Virus record (IMG/VR): IMGVR_UViG_3300017989_000347
Span: 1-29,099 of that record
DNA: 29,099 nucleotides
Origin: a virus
Reading direction: 5' to 3' (one strand)
In this document: in pieces, positions 5,906 through 14,088 of the stretch
How the letters are laid out: each line of letters starts with the position of its first letter
Numbering within the stretch: the first letter of the stretch is position 1
Made by a program: the position numbers and the translations under genes
Notes under the pieces: model-generated
Databases searched by the model: none
What the model was told of the DNA's origin: nothing
What the model saw: the letters and a program-made list of their open reading frames with translations, nothing else

Positions 5906-6568
5906 ATGGAATTTTTCGAAAAGAGGCAATCGAAAAAATCTGATCAGGCGGAAGAATTATCGAAACGATTTCGCGCCGGATTGATTCGAAAACGAAAGAT
6001 CAAAAACCGAACACCGTATCGGTCGTGGTCACGTGAATTTCAAAAGGCGATCGACGACGGTGTTTTTTCTCCAGATGTCGCGTCACAAGTCGTCGATTGG
6101 TACATCGAAAATGTCGGCGGTGAATTCATCCCGGTCGCTTATTCAGCGAAACAGTTCGTCGAAAAGTTCTCTCGAATCGTGGCACAGATGGAACGTTATG
6201 GGGAATCCATCACGTCGACAAAAAAGGCGACAAAACCAAAAACGAAATTGTACATTTCCGGTTTTGTTTCGAAATCTGAATACGAAAAACGATGTCGTGA
6301 ATTGGATCAGATCGAGGCGGAAAAATTGAATCGACCTGATTTTGTGGCGGACCGTCCGTCGTGGGTAGATTTGTCCCCGCATGTTGTGGTTGCTTATGAA
6401 TTCCAGTACATCAAACGTGACGAATTGACCCGGTGGGCGGAATCGTGGTCGCGTGATCATGGTCGTGATTTTCCCTATGATCATTTTTTGGCGATCGGAG
6501 AAAAACGCGGGTTGTTCGGCGCTGCTGAAAACGAACAAACGCGTGAATTCCGTCAGGTGTTATCATGA
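5906..6568 (+). CDS. Unknown replication-operon protein (220 aa)
   Basis: I do not recognise a defined family. The protein is basic and helical at the N-terminus (SKRFRAGLIRKRKIKNRTPYRSW). A central stretch (WSREFQKAIDDG...VVDWYIENVGG.FIPVAYSAKQFVEKFSRI, about residues 42-92) reminds me of a motif in phage proteins encoded beside replicative helicases. The C-terminal third is charged and aromatic. It lies directly upstream of the DnaB-like helicase and overlaps its start (ATGA), which fits a helicase loader or replisome organiser, but no AAA+ motif or zinc site is present. The ATG at 5906 has GAAAG twelve bases upstream and ACGGA just before it. Confidence 0.75.
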   Translation: MEFFEKRQSKKSDQAEELSKRFRAGLIRKRKIKNRTPYRSWSREFQKAIDDGVFSPDVASQVVDWYIENVGGEFIPVAYSAKQFVEKFSRIVAQMERYGESITSTKKATKPKTKLYISGFVSKSEYEKRCRELDQIEAEKLNRPDFVADRPSWVDLSPHVVVAYEFQYIKRDELTRWAESWSRDHGRDFPYDHFLAIGEKRGLFGAAENEQTREFRQVLS

Positions 6569-7977
6569 AAGTTCATCGCGATTACGACGACGGGGTTGAT
6601 GTTCGTAAGTTATTGGCGGCGATGGTTTATAATCACGGATTCATCGCGCAGATTTCCGCCGAATGGACACGGTCAGGATTGTTTGCGTCGACATGGGCAA
6701 ACATGATCGCCGGTTGGTGTGTGGATCATTTCAATCGATATCACCTTCCTATCGGAAAAAACATTGAGGTCGTTTTTGATCGATGGGACGAAACCCGACC
6801 TGATGACGATCCCGTTGCAGAATCGATCGATGATTTTTTGTCAGGGTTGCCTGATGAGGGTGCGGGGGATGATTCCGTTGAATTTCTGGCAGATTTGGCA
6901 GGTCGTCATTTCGGCAAAGTTCGGATTGCCGCGACGATGGAATCAATCAATGATTTTTTGGATCGCGGCGACCCTGATCGGGCGTATGAGCTATTCGAGA
7001 ACACACACAGGATCAACATCGGGCACAACGCGTATAGCATGCCGCTGACCGATTTCGGGTTATGGGATGCGGGATTTCAGATGATCACAGATCGATCATT
7101 TGAATTGATCACGTATCCGGGGGTTGCCGGGGATTTTTTCGAAGGTGCGTTTCGGATCGGCGAACTATATGGATTCATGGCACCGGACAAAACCGGGAAA
7201 TCAACGTATTTGATCGACGCGACGTATCGGGCGTTGCGGCAGGGTTGGCGGGTCGCTTATTTCGACACAGGTGATTCGAATGAGGCGGAAGTGAATCTAA
7301 ATTTAGGGCTGCGGGCAACGAGGTCGGCACCACCGGGGGTCGATGTTTTCGAACCTGTTTTGTGGGAACAGGAAATCGAGGATGATCCGTCGTCCGATTG
7401 GGTATTGGAACGGTCAGACAATCCGCGACCTGTCGTTGAATCCGTGGTTGCGTACCGGCATTTGCGAAAATTGTCGTCGAATGGGCAACGATTTAGATTG
7501 TCGTGTCATGCGAATTCGACACTGTCTGCATCTGATTTGCAGGGGATTTTGTCAGATTGGGATCGTCAAGATGATTGGCGACCGCATGTCGTGATTGTTG
7601 ACTATGCTGACATTCTGAGTGACCCGCCGGGGTTTTCGAACAAACACGAAGCGATCGACCAGAATTGGAAAACGTTGCGTACGATATCCCAAAAAAATCA
7701 TTGCCTGTTGTTGACGGCGACCCAATCTAATGCGGCGGCATACGGCAACACGAAAGCGTTGTTGAGTCGATCCAATTTTTCAGGATCAAAGGGAAAGTTA
7801 GCGCACGTGAACGGTATGATCGGGATCAATGTTGCTGACGATGAACGCGAACAACAATGCGCGCGATTGAATTGGGTCGTTCGGCGAAAAGTCAGAGGAA
7901 AACAGCGGTCGCGAAAAGTCATCCACACCGCTGGTTGTTTCGATAGTGTCGAACCAATCATTTTGTCGAGGTGGTGA
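6565..7977 (+). CDS. DnaB-like replicative DNA helicase
   Basis: A 470-aa RecA-fold helicase. The N-terminal 150 residues are helical, fitting a DnaB-type N-domain and linker. The ATPase core has Walker A APDKTGKS (206-213), GWRVAYFDTGDSN (227-239), Walker B HVVIVDYADIL (341-351) and the glutamine sensor LLTATQSN (382-389). A basic C-terminal segment (RRKVRGKQRSRKV) probably contacts DNA or the neighbouring subunit. It would unwind the fork as a hexamer with the primase at 4883 and polymerase at 12665. It is about the normal DnaB length. The start overlaps the preceding stop by ATGA; the stop is one base before the next ATG. Confidence 0.9.
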   Translation: MKVHRDYDDGVDVRKLLAAMVYNHGFIAQISAEWTRSGLFASTWANMIAGWCVDHFNRYHLPIGKNIEVVFDRWDETRPDDDPVAESIDDFLSGLPDEGAGDDSVEFLADLAGRHFGKVRIAATMESINDFLDRGDPDRAYELFENTHRINIGHNAYSMPLTDFGLWDAGFQMITDRSFELITYPGVAGDFFEGAFRIGELYGFMAPDKTGKSTYLIDATYRALRQGWRVAYFDTGDSNEAEVNLNLGLRATRSAPPGVDVFEPVLWEQEIEDDPSSDWVLERSDNPRPVVESVVAYRHLRKLSSNGQRFRLSCHANSTLSASDLQGILSDWDRQDDWRPHVVIVDYADILSDPPGFSNKHEAIDQNWKTLRTISQKNHCLLLTATQSNAAAYGNTKALLSRSNFSGSKGKLAHVNGMIGINVADDEREQQCARLNWVVRRKVRGKQRSRKVIHTAGCFDSVEPIILSRW

Positions 7978-7978
7978 T

Positions 7979-8152
7979 ATGGTCAGACGAAAACTGGGAT
8001 TCGGACCGTTTCGGCACAAAAGAACAAAACGACAGGAAAAAATTCGGATGTGTTTGCGCAAGGTGGCGTATAGTCGATCGTCAGAAGTGCCATCGCATCT
8101 GAATTCATACAAATGCCCGCATTGTCGGAAGTGGCACACAACATCATCATGA
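7979..8152 (+). CDS. Small zinc-finger protein (57 aa)
   Basis: The N-terminus is strongly basic (MVRRKLGFGPFRHKRTKR). The second half has one upstream Cys (CLRKVAYSR) and ends in YKCPHCRKWHTTSS. The C-x2-C-x3-H pattern with the earlier Cys is typical of tiny phage and bacterial zinc-ribbon proteins ending in CPxCxxWH; their function is not established. The ATG follows GAGGTGG at good spacing and lies one base after the helicase stop. Its own stop overlaps the next start (ATGA at 8149-8152). Nucleic-acid binding is likely from charge and zinc motif. Confidence 0.8.
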   Translation: MVRRKLGFGPFRHKRTKRQEKIRMCLRKVAYSRSSEVPSHLNSYKCPHCRKWHTTSS

Positions 8153-8733
8153 TTATTCCAAAAAACATCGCGATCAAATTGTTCACTGAAACGGGTGTTT
8201 CGTCCCATGCGGAAAAGTGGGGTGATGATCGATTGTTGCACAAACTGAACAGTTTCAAAGGGACAGTTGATGAATACCTCGACCGACCTGAAAATGAGAT
8301 GATGTGCCGATGGTTTATCGCTGTTTTGGCGGCGAATGAATCCGGGGATGTTATCGAAATCGGTGATGATGTTGAATTGTCAGACGATGAAAAAGGCACG
8401 GCACCGGAAACGATCGACATTCCTGATGATTTGAATTTGGACACGAATCGAGGTCCGAAAAAAGGATTGCAACGAACCCGTATGTATTGGGCGGGCGTTG
8501 CGTTGGCGAATCTGGGAACGCATGAAATCACACAAAAACACATCGATTTCGTTGATGCGAATTATCGTCCGACTGGAAAACACAAACCGAATGCGATTGC
8601 ATCAAAGGAATGTTTGACGAAATCGCTGGCGGCGCTGTCCGGGTACAACAACAAAAACGATCGCGCGATATTCGACGACGATCAAGATGCCCGGACAGAG
8701 CAGGCGGAAAACGGATTGCGGGGGTTTTTCTGA
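8149..8733 (+). CDS. Unknown acidic replication-operon protein (194 aa)
   Basis: I do not recognise this protein. The N-terminal part (MIIPKNIAIKLFTETGVSSHAEKW) is followed by an acidic stretch (about residues 65-95). The C-terminal half has a helical pattern R..YWAGVALANLGTHEIT..HIDFVDANY...AIASKECLTKSLAALSGYN that also appears, as far as I recall, in uncharacterised phage proteins. The ATG at 8149 is chosen over 8113 because of the ATGA overlap with the zinc-finger gene. The stop shares a base with the next start (TGATG). Position between helicase and clamp suggests a replication accessory role. Confidence 0.75.
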   Translation: MIIPKNIAIKLFTETGVSSHAEKWGDDRLLHKLNSFKGTVDEYLDRPENEMMCRWFIAVLAANESGDVIEIGDDVELSDDEKGTAPETIDIPDDLNLDTNRGPKKGLQRTRMYWAGVALANLGTHEITQKHIDFVDANYRPTGKHKPNAIASKECLTKSLAALSGYNNKNDRAIFDDDQDARTEQAENGLRGFF

Positions 8734-9776
8734 TGGATTCGTTTATTCTCGATTCAGGGGCGTTCACAGCGTTTACGCGTGATGTAGAAATCGATTTGAC
8801 GGCATACATTGAATTTTGCCGTCAGCATATTGACGACGTTGATTATGTTGTTGCGTTGGATGTGATTCCGAAAGGAATCAGAACATCGCAAGTTTTCGAC
8901 GATGTGTGTCGTCAAAATTGGAATAACTGGAAACAAATGTGCAACAGATTGCCACGCGAAAAAATCATTCCGGTTTTTCATCGTGGGGAATCGTGGGAAT
9001 GGTTGCGACGATATATCGACGCCGGGTGTGAATACATCGGATTTGGTCAGATGCGTCAGAAACCGGGTAAAGCGATTCACGATCAAGATATGTTGATGTG
9101 GTTCGCCGACATGAAACGGCATTTGATCCCGGAAGGTACCGACACACCGATCGTAAAAACACATGGATTCGCGGCGACTGGATTGGATGTCATGCAGTTG
9201 TTTCCGTGGCATTCTGTTGATTCGTCGACATGGGTGAAATCCGCCGGATATGGTCGGGTGTGGATTCCAAAAGAACGCAGAGGTAAATGGGATTACCTTG
9301 ATCCATGTGTTGTAAATTTTTCGCCCAAATCGCCGACGAAATACAAAAAGGGGGATCACGTTTGTAATGTGACATTCACCCGACGCAATCAAATCGTTAG
9401 GTATCTGAATGAAATCGGTATGCGTGTCGGGGAATTTGAACGCGTCGAGGTGCCGGACGATTACGAAAAACCTGAAGTCGTCGAACAATGGGTCGACACG
9501 TCCAAGTCAGGCGCCGTGTATCGCGAAAAATCACCGGGATTGTCGACCCGATTATTGCATCGAAAGATTTCGAACGCGAAATTCATTCGTCGTTTTCAGG
9601 ACACACACCCATCGATACAGAAAATTTATTTTGCCGGTATCGAAGACGCTGAACCAGAAATTCTGGATTTAGTTGATCACGGGTTGATGTCGTTTTTTTA
9701 CATCCACAGTTCGCCGACCATACGAAAGATGTTCGACGGAATCATTGAGAGGTTGAAAGATGCGCGTAAATCGTGA
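8733..9776 (+). CDS. TGT/DpdA-like TIM-barrel transglycosylase
   Basis: A 347-aa protein starting at the ATG in TGATG. The N-terminus, FILDSGAFTAF (4-14), and later VALDVIPKGI, IIPVFHRGESWEWL and CEYIGFGQM, together with KTHGFAATG...FPWHSVDSSTWVKSAGYGRV, match phage proteins related to tRNA-guanine transglycosylase. DSGAF supplies the pocket Asp and SVDSTSW-like motifs follow in the barrel. Family members called DpdA exchange guanine for 7-deazaguanine in phage DNA. No preQ0 synthesis genes (queC, queD, queE, folE) lie in this window, so any base would come from elsewhere in the genome or from the host. The exact reaction is inferred; an RNA target is the alternative. Confidence 0.6.
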   Translation: MDSFILDSGAFTAFTRDVEIDLTAYIEFCRQHIDDVDYVVALDVIPKGIRTSQVFDDVCRQNWNNWKQMCNRLPREKIIPVFHRGESWEWLRRYIDAGCEYIGFGQMRQKPGKAIHDQDMLMWFADMKRHLIPEGTDTPIVKTHGFAATGLDVMQLFPWHSVDSSTWVKSAGYGRVWIPKERRGKWDYLDPCVVNFSPKSPTKYKKGDHVCNVTFTRRNQIVRYLNEIGMRVGEFERVEVPDDYEKPEVVEQWVDTSKSGAVYREKSPGLSTRLLHRKISNAKFIRRFQDTHPSIQKIYFAGIEDAEPEILDLVDHGLMSFFYIHSSPTIRKMFDGIIERLKDARKS

Positions 9777-10791
9777 GGAATTGTTGAAAGTTTTGGAATC
9801 GGTCGTTCCCGGACTATCAAACCGGGAAGTGTTGGAACAGTCAACGTGTTTCGCGTTTCGTGGTGGCAGGGTATTCACATTCAACGATGAGGTCGCGTGT
9901 ACGCGATCAACCGAACTCGACATTGAGGGCGCCGTGAAGGCGGAAAAATTGCGATCGGTGTTGTCACAATTGCCTGATGATGATGTCGACATTGTCGTTG
10001 AATCTGACGACAAGGGTACCCGATTGAAAATTAAATGTCAGGGAAAACGGTCGTGCGGCATGCCGATCGAAAAAACGGTTGCATTGCCGATCGATGAGGT
10101 TGAGACGCCGAACGATGCCGATTGGCGTGAACTGCCGGACGAATTCGGGGATGCTGTGCGCATCGTCCATTCGTGTGCGTCACGCGATCAGTCGCAATTT
10201 GATCTGACATGCGTCCACATGACGGGGTCATTCATGGAAGCGTGCGACCGGTTCCAAATGGCGCGGTATCAGATTGAATCGGGCATCGATGGTGATGTTT
10301 TGGTTCGTGCTGCATCGCTGAAATCAGTGGCGGATTTGGGGATGGTTGAGATTTGCGAATCAGATCACTGGTTGCATTTTCGAAATCGATCGGGGTTGAT
10401 CGTATCCTGTCGCCGATTCATCAACGATTCTTATCATGATCTGTCCCCGTATTTGCAAGGGTCGGGTGATAAGATCGTATTGCCCGGTGGATTAGAGGAA
10501 ATCATCAAACGGGCGGAAATCTTTTCAGTTGACAACGTCGACGGCAATACCGTTTTGGTCGATCTGAACAATGGTTGGATTTCGTTGAAGGGTGAAGGTC
10601 CGTTAGGTTGGTACATGGAACGAAAACAGGTCGAATACAACGGGGATCATTTGCGGTTTCGCGTTGGTCCGAAAATGCTGGTCGAGTTGTCGAAAAAATC
10701 GAACGATTGTTTGTTGGGCGAACGTCGTTTGATGGTCGATGGTGGTGTTTATCAATACGCGACCGTGACGGAAATCACCAACGGCGAATAA
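9760..10791 (+). CDS. Sliding-clamp-like protein (DnaN family)
   Basis: A 343-aa protein with the three-part build of a bacterial beta clamp: an N-terminal helix (REELLKVLESVVPGLS), strands with RGGRVFTFNDEVAC, a VKAEKLRSVLSQL helix, a middle domain (DRFQMARYQIESGIDGDVLV) and a last domain ending VYQYATVTEI. Length is a little below the 366-aa bacterial norm. It would tether the polymerase to DNA, loaded by the ATPase at 14089. Similarity to DnaN is structural in feel rather than close. GAGAGG precedes the ATG, which lies 17 bases inside the previous gene. Confidence 0.75.
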   Translation: MRVNREELLKVLESVVPGLSNREVLEQSTCFAFRGGRVFTFNDEVACTRSTELDIEGAVKAEKLRSVLSQLPDDDVDIVVESDDKGTRLKIKCQGKRSCGMPIEKTVALPIDEVETPNDADWRELPDEFGDAVRIVHSCASRDQSQFDLTCVHMTGSFMEACDRFQMARYQIESGIDGDVLVRAASLKSVADLGMVEICESDHWLHFRNRSGLIVSCRRFINDSYHDLSPYLQGSGDKIVLPGGLEEIIKRAEIFSVDNVDGNTVLVDLNNGWISLKGEGPLGWYMERKQVEYNGDHLRFRVGPKMLVELSKKSNDCLLGERRLMVDGGVYQYATVTEITNGE

Positions 10792-10794
10792 CCG

Positions 10795-12027
10795 ATGTCA
10801 CTTGGATTTTTCGAAAAAGAAAAAACGCACCGACCGATCACTGCCGCTGATTTGCCAAAATGCGGTGAATGTGGTTTGAAGTCGGGTTGCGTGAATCCCA
10901 TGATGCCCGTATCAGGCAGCGGGAAATCGCGTGTGTTGATCGTTTTGCCGCGACCGCATGGAATAGATGATCGTGCGAACAAGTGGATCACAGGCGGCAG
11001 GCGGTCGATTTTAGAGGGTGGTCTGAAGTCTGCCGGGTTGACGTGGGACGATGTTTGGTTGACAGGTGCGACGATTTGTGGATCAGACGAAAAAGCTGAT
11101 CCGAAACAGATCGATTTTTGTCGACCGAATATCATGAAAACAATGGCGGAACTCGATCCTGATGTCGTGGTGTTGGCGGGACAGGCACCTATTCGATCAG
11201 TGATACAACCGACATGGATCAAATCGATCAGTAATTACGATCCGTGGATTTATGGCGGGTGGAACATTCCATCGCATTTTTACAATCGATGGATTTGTCC
11301 GACATATGATCCGACGTATGTTCGGGATCAGGAAGCGAACGGAAAACCGTCGGCACCGGTTGCAGATTTGTGGTTTCGCGAACACCTGTTTCAGATCAAA
11401 AAATTGATTGGAACGCGACCATTCGATGTTGATCCGCCGGATTACACAAAACAGGTCGAAGTGATTCGGGATTCAGATGAGGCGGCGTACAGGATCAGGC
11501 GTTTTTTGTCATCGACAAAACCGGCGACGATAGACATCGAAACCAATCGATTGAAACCTGACCACAATGGATCGAAAATTCGATCATGCGCCGTACATTG
11601 TTCTGGTGAAGTCGTATCGTATTTGTGGGAAGGCGGCGCGATCGATGCGACATTAGAGTTGATGCGATCCGATGTGCCTAAAATTGGCGCGAACTCAAAA
11701 TTCGAAGATCGTTGGTTCGGTGTGCTGTACAATACGCATTACAACAATTTGATTTTCGATACGATGCTGGTCGCGCATTGCCTCGATAATCGAGGTACAA
11801 AATCTGACGACGAAAAGTCGCCGGGGTTGTCGTCTGTCAAATTTCAGGGATACGTGCGATTGGGCGTGACGTGGTCCGGTAAAATGGACGCGTATTTCGA
11901 AAGTGGTGACGATGGGTGGAATCGTGTTTTCGATGCACCGGTTGAGGATTTGTTGATTTACAACGGCATGGATGTTTTGATCGAACACAAAATCGCAGTT
12001 TTACAGCGCAAGGAATCAGGAATATGA
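10795..12027 (+). CDS. UDG-like domain fused to a DEDD 3'-5' exonuclease
   Basis: Two domains. Residues about 20-200 resemble family 4 uracil-DNA glycosylase: Cys23, Cys26, Cys95 and Cys109 fit an Fe-S cluster, with ITGGRRSILEGGLKSAGL (65-82) and DPDVVVLAGQAP. The usual GExPG loop is not evident, and the HPS-like loop reads TYDPTYV (170-176), with Asp for the catalytic His, so glycosylase activity is doubtful. Residues about 235-410 are a proofreading exonuclease: DIET (247-250), NSKFED (300-305) and YNGMD (389-393). In SPO1-like phages such domains are joined to a PolA polymerase; here the polymerase is the separate gene at 12665. The stop overlaps the MazG-like start (ATGA). Confidence 0.82.
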   Translation: MSLGFFEKEKTHRPITAADLPKCGECGLKSGCVNPMMPVSGSGKSRVLIVLPRPHGIDDRANKWITGGRRSILEGGLKSAGLTWDDVWLTGATICGSDEKADPKQIDFCRPNIMKTMAELDPDVVVLAGQAPIRSVIQPTWIKSISNYDPWIYGGWNIPSHFYNRWICPTYDPTYVRDQEANGKPSAPVADLWFREHLFQIKKLIGTRPFDVDPPDYTKQVEVIRDSDEAAYRIRRFLSSTKPATIDIETNRLKPDHNGSKIRSCAVHCSGEVVSYLWEGGAIDATLELMRSDVPKIGANSKFEDRWFGVLYNTHYNNLIFDTMLVAHCLDNRGTKSDDEKSPGLSSVKFQGYVRLGVTWSGKMDAYFESGDDGWNRVFDAPVEDLLIYNGMDVLIEHKIAVLQRKESGI

Positions 12028-12665
12028 CCGAACATGAAAAACGATGTCGACGATGGGGAATTGAGCGCAATTTGTTGAATGCATCGACGCCGGGCATCCA
12101 AATGGTTTTGGTGATTGAGGAAACATCAGAATTTTTGGAATACCATGTCAGTCGGACAGACAACGGCGGCGGTGTGCCAGATGAACAACGCCGCAATCGG
12201 CGAATCAAGGGCATGAAAGATTCGATCGGGGATGCCCGCGTTTTTATGATCCAGTGTTGTTCGTTTTACTCGTTTGATTTTCATGATTGTGACAACGAGG
12301 CGACCAAAACTGTCGATGATTTCATTCCCGGTGATGATGATGTTTACGACAAATTGACTGCGATCATCGCCAAGATCAACACAGAAGTTACACGGGCGAT
12401 GATGGCGATCGAATCTGGTGATTCCGTCGATTTGAAACAGCGAATCGGCAATATCAATCGCGGGTTTTTGGCGTTGATCCCTGACCCATCAATGATTGAC
12501 GAGTGTGATCAAATCGCATGGGATTCAATCAAGGATCGGCAAGGGATGTTCATCAACAAAAAGTTCGTCAAGGAACAGGATTTCACGCCGGAACAACGTC
12601 AACAGTTCCATCAGATGCAACGCAACAACAAAATGTACGCCGATAAAATGTTGGGTGATGCCTGA
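12024..12665 (+). CDS. MazG-like NTP pyrophosphohydrolase
   Basis: A 213-aa helical protein. The segment QMVLVIEETSEFLEYHV (26-42) carries the E-x2-E metal site of MazG-type all-alpha nucleotide pyrophosphatases, and MKDSIGDARVFMIQCC (64-79) carries the second acidic pair (D66, D70). MazG enzymes hydrolyse NTPs or dNTPs to monophosphates and, in phages, have been linked to nucleotide-pool or ppGpp control. The C-terminal 90 residues are unmatched. It sits between the exonuclease and polymerase halves of the replicase with ATGA and TGATG overlaps on both sides, an odd place for a housekeeping enzyme and possibly linked to nucleotide supply at the fork. Confidence 0.65.
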   Translation: MTEHEKRCRRWGIERNLLNASTPGIQMVLVIEETSEFLEYHVSRTDNGGGVPDEQRRNRRIKGMKDSIGDARVFMIQCCSFYSFDFHDCDNEATKTVDDFIPGDDDVYDKLTAIIAKINTEVTRAMMAIESGDSVDLKQRIGNINRGFLALIPDPSMIDECDQIAWDSIKDRQGMFINKKFVKEQDFTPEQRQQFHQMQRNNKMYADKMLGDA

Positions 12666-14077
12666 TGTCGGTAATCCCCGCTGTACCACATGAACGACGT
12701 GCATTTGATCTGTTGTTGCAGGGATCACAGGCGTTATCACAGGTCGAAACGAACGGTTTCCGCATCGATACCGCATATCTGGAACGGGCAATCGCGTGGT
12801 CAGAGGAAACGTTGAAGGGACTATACGACGATTTGCGAAAGGATGAATTTTGGAGTGATTGGAAAAAGTCGTATGGTACCGGGGCAAACATGCAATCACG
12901 AAAACAATTCGGTGAAATGCTGTTTGATGTCCGTGGGTACGAATGCCGAAATTATACCGGCGACGATACGAGCGAAAACCGTCGCGCGAAAACCGACCCT
13001 GAATCATTGAGTCACATCGATTTGCCGTTTATCAAAAAATGGGAATCGTGGCAGCAATTGACGAAATGCAACAGTACATTTTTGAAGGGTATTTTGGCGG
13101 AAGTTGACGACCGTGGGTATTTGCATCCGGTGTTCAATCTGCATTGTGTTTCGACGTACCGTTCATCATCAGATTCGCCGAATTTCCAAAACTTCCCGGC
13201 ACGCAACAAACGTCTGTCGCGATTGGTACGCCGGGCATTCATTCCCCGCGACAGTCATGTGTTGTGTGAAGTCGATTTTGGTGCGTTGGAATTTCGCGGC
13301 GCGGCGTGTTTTTGGCGCGATCCTGCAATGTTGGAATACGCCGCTGACATGTCTTTGGATATCCACCGCGATATGGCGGCGGAAGTGTTCGGTGTATCCC
13401 GCGATCAGGTATCAAGCATGGCGCGCACGATGACGAAAAACGGTTTCGTTTTTCCAATTTTGTACGGGTCGTGGTACAAATCATGTGCGGTTGCGTTGTG
13501 GGAAGCGATCGCAAAAATGGGTATCAAAACGGTCGATGGTGTTTGTCTGTATGATCATTTGTTGACCGATCACGGTATTCGGAATTTGGACGATTACACG
13601 GAACACGTTCGTAAAGTCGAGGAACGTTTCAACAATAAATTTTCACATTGGTCATCGGAAAAAGAAAAATGGTGGAACCTGTACCTGAAACGCGGGTGGT
13701 TCCCATTGATGACAGGATTTGTTTGCAAGGGTGAATATTCTCGAAACAATTTGATGAATACGCCGATTCAGGGTCCGTCATTCCATTTGTTGTTGTGGTC
13801 GTTGGCGCAATTGCAAAATTGGTTGGTTTCGAAAAACATGCGATCGAAAATTGTGGGTCAGATTCACGATTCGATCGTTTTGGATATCCATGAAAGCGAA
13901 CTCGATGATGTGCTGAATATGGCACATCAAATCATGACTGTTTCGGTTCGTGAGCATTGGGATTGGGTACAGGTGCCGTTGATCGTCGAGGCAGAAGTTG
14001 CCACCGGTACATGGTTTGACAAACGCGAATATATCGATGATGGGTCAGGTCATTGGATCGCAAAACAAGTTGCATGA
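12665..14077 (+). CDS. polA: Family A DNA polymerase, polymerase domain
   Basis: A 470-aa protein with thumb-to-fingers architecture but no exonuclease domain of its own. Motif A is VDFGALEFRG (203-212, catalytic Asp), with DFGALE replacing the common DYSQIE. Motif B is RTMTKNGFVFPILYG (254-268), a variant with KNGFVFP seen in phage PolA enzymes. Motif C is GQIHDSIVLD (398-407), with HDS in place of HDE. STYRSSSDSPNFQNFP (163-178) is the conserved template/primer segment. It would be the main replicase, relying on the UDG-exonuclease protein (10795) for proofreading and the flap nuclease (17974) for primer removal. The start shares a base with the MazG-like stop. Confidence 0.93.
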   Translation: MSVIPAVPHERRAFDLLLQGSQALSQVETNGFRIDTAYLERAIAWSEETLKGLYDDLRKDEFWSDWKKSYGTGANMQSRKQFGEMLFDVRGYECRNYTGDDTSENRRAKTDPESLSHIDLPFIKKWESWQQLTKCNSTFLKGILAEVDDRGYLHPVFNLHCVSTYRSSSDSPNFQNFPARNKRLSRLVRRAFIPRDSHVLCEVDFGALEFRGAACFWRDPAMLEYAADMSLDIHRDMAAEVFGVSRDQVSSMARTMTKNGFVFPILYGSWYKSCAVALWEAIAKMGIKTVDGVCLYDHLLTDHGIRNLDDYTEHVRKVEERFNNKFSHWSSEKEKWWNLYLKRGWFPLMTGFVCKGEYSRNNLMNTPIQGPSFHLLLWSLAQLQNWLVSKNMRSKIVGQIHDSIVLDIHESELDDVLNMAHQIMTVSVREHWDWVQVPLIVEAEVATGTWFDKREYIDDGSGHWIAKQVA

Positions 14078-14088
14078 AAGGCATAAAA

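Noticed and set aside
8754-9488. 244-codon leftward open frame
   Set aside because: It is antisense to the well-supported TGT-like gene; no ribosome binding site and composition of a shadow frame.
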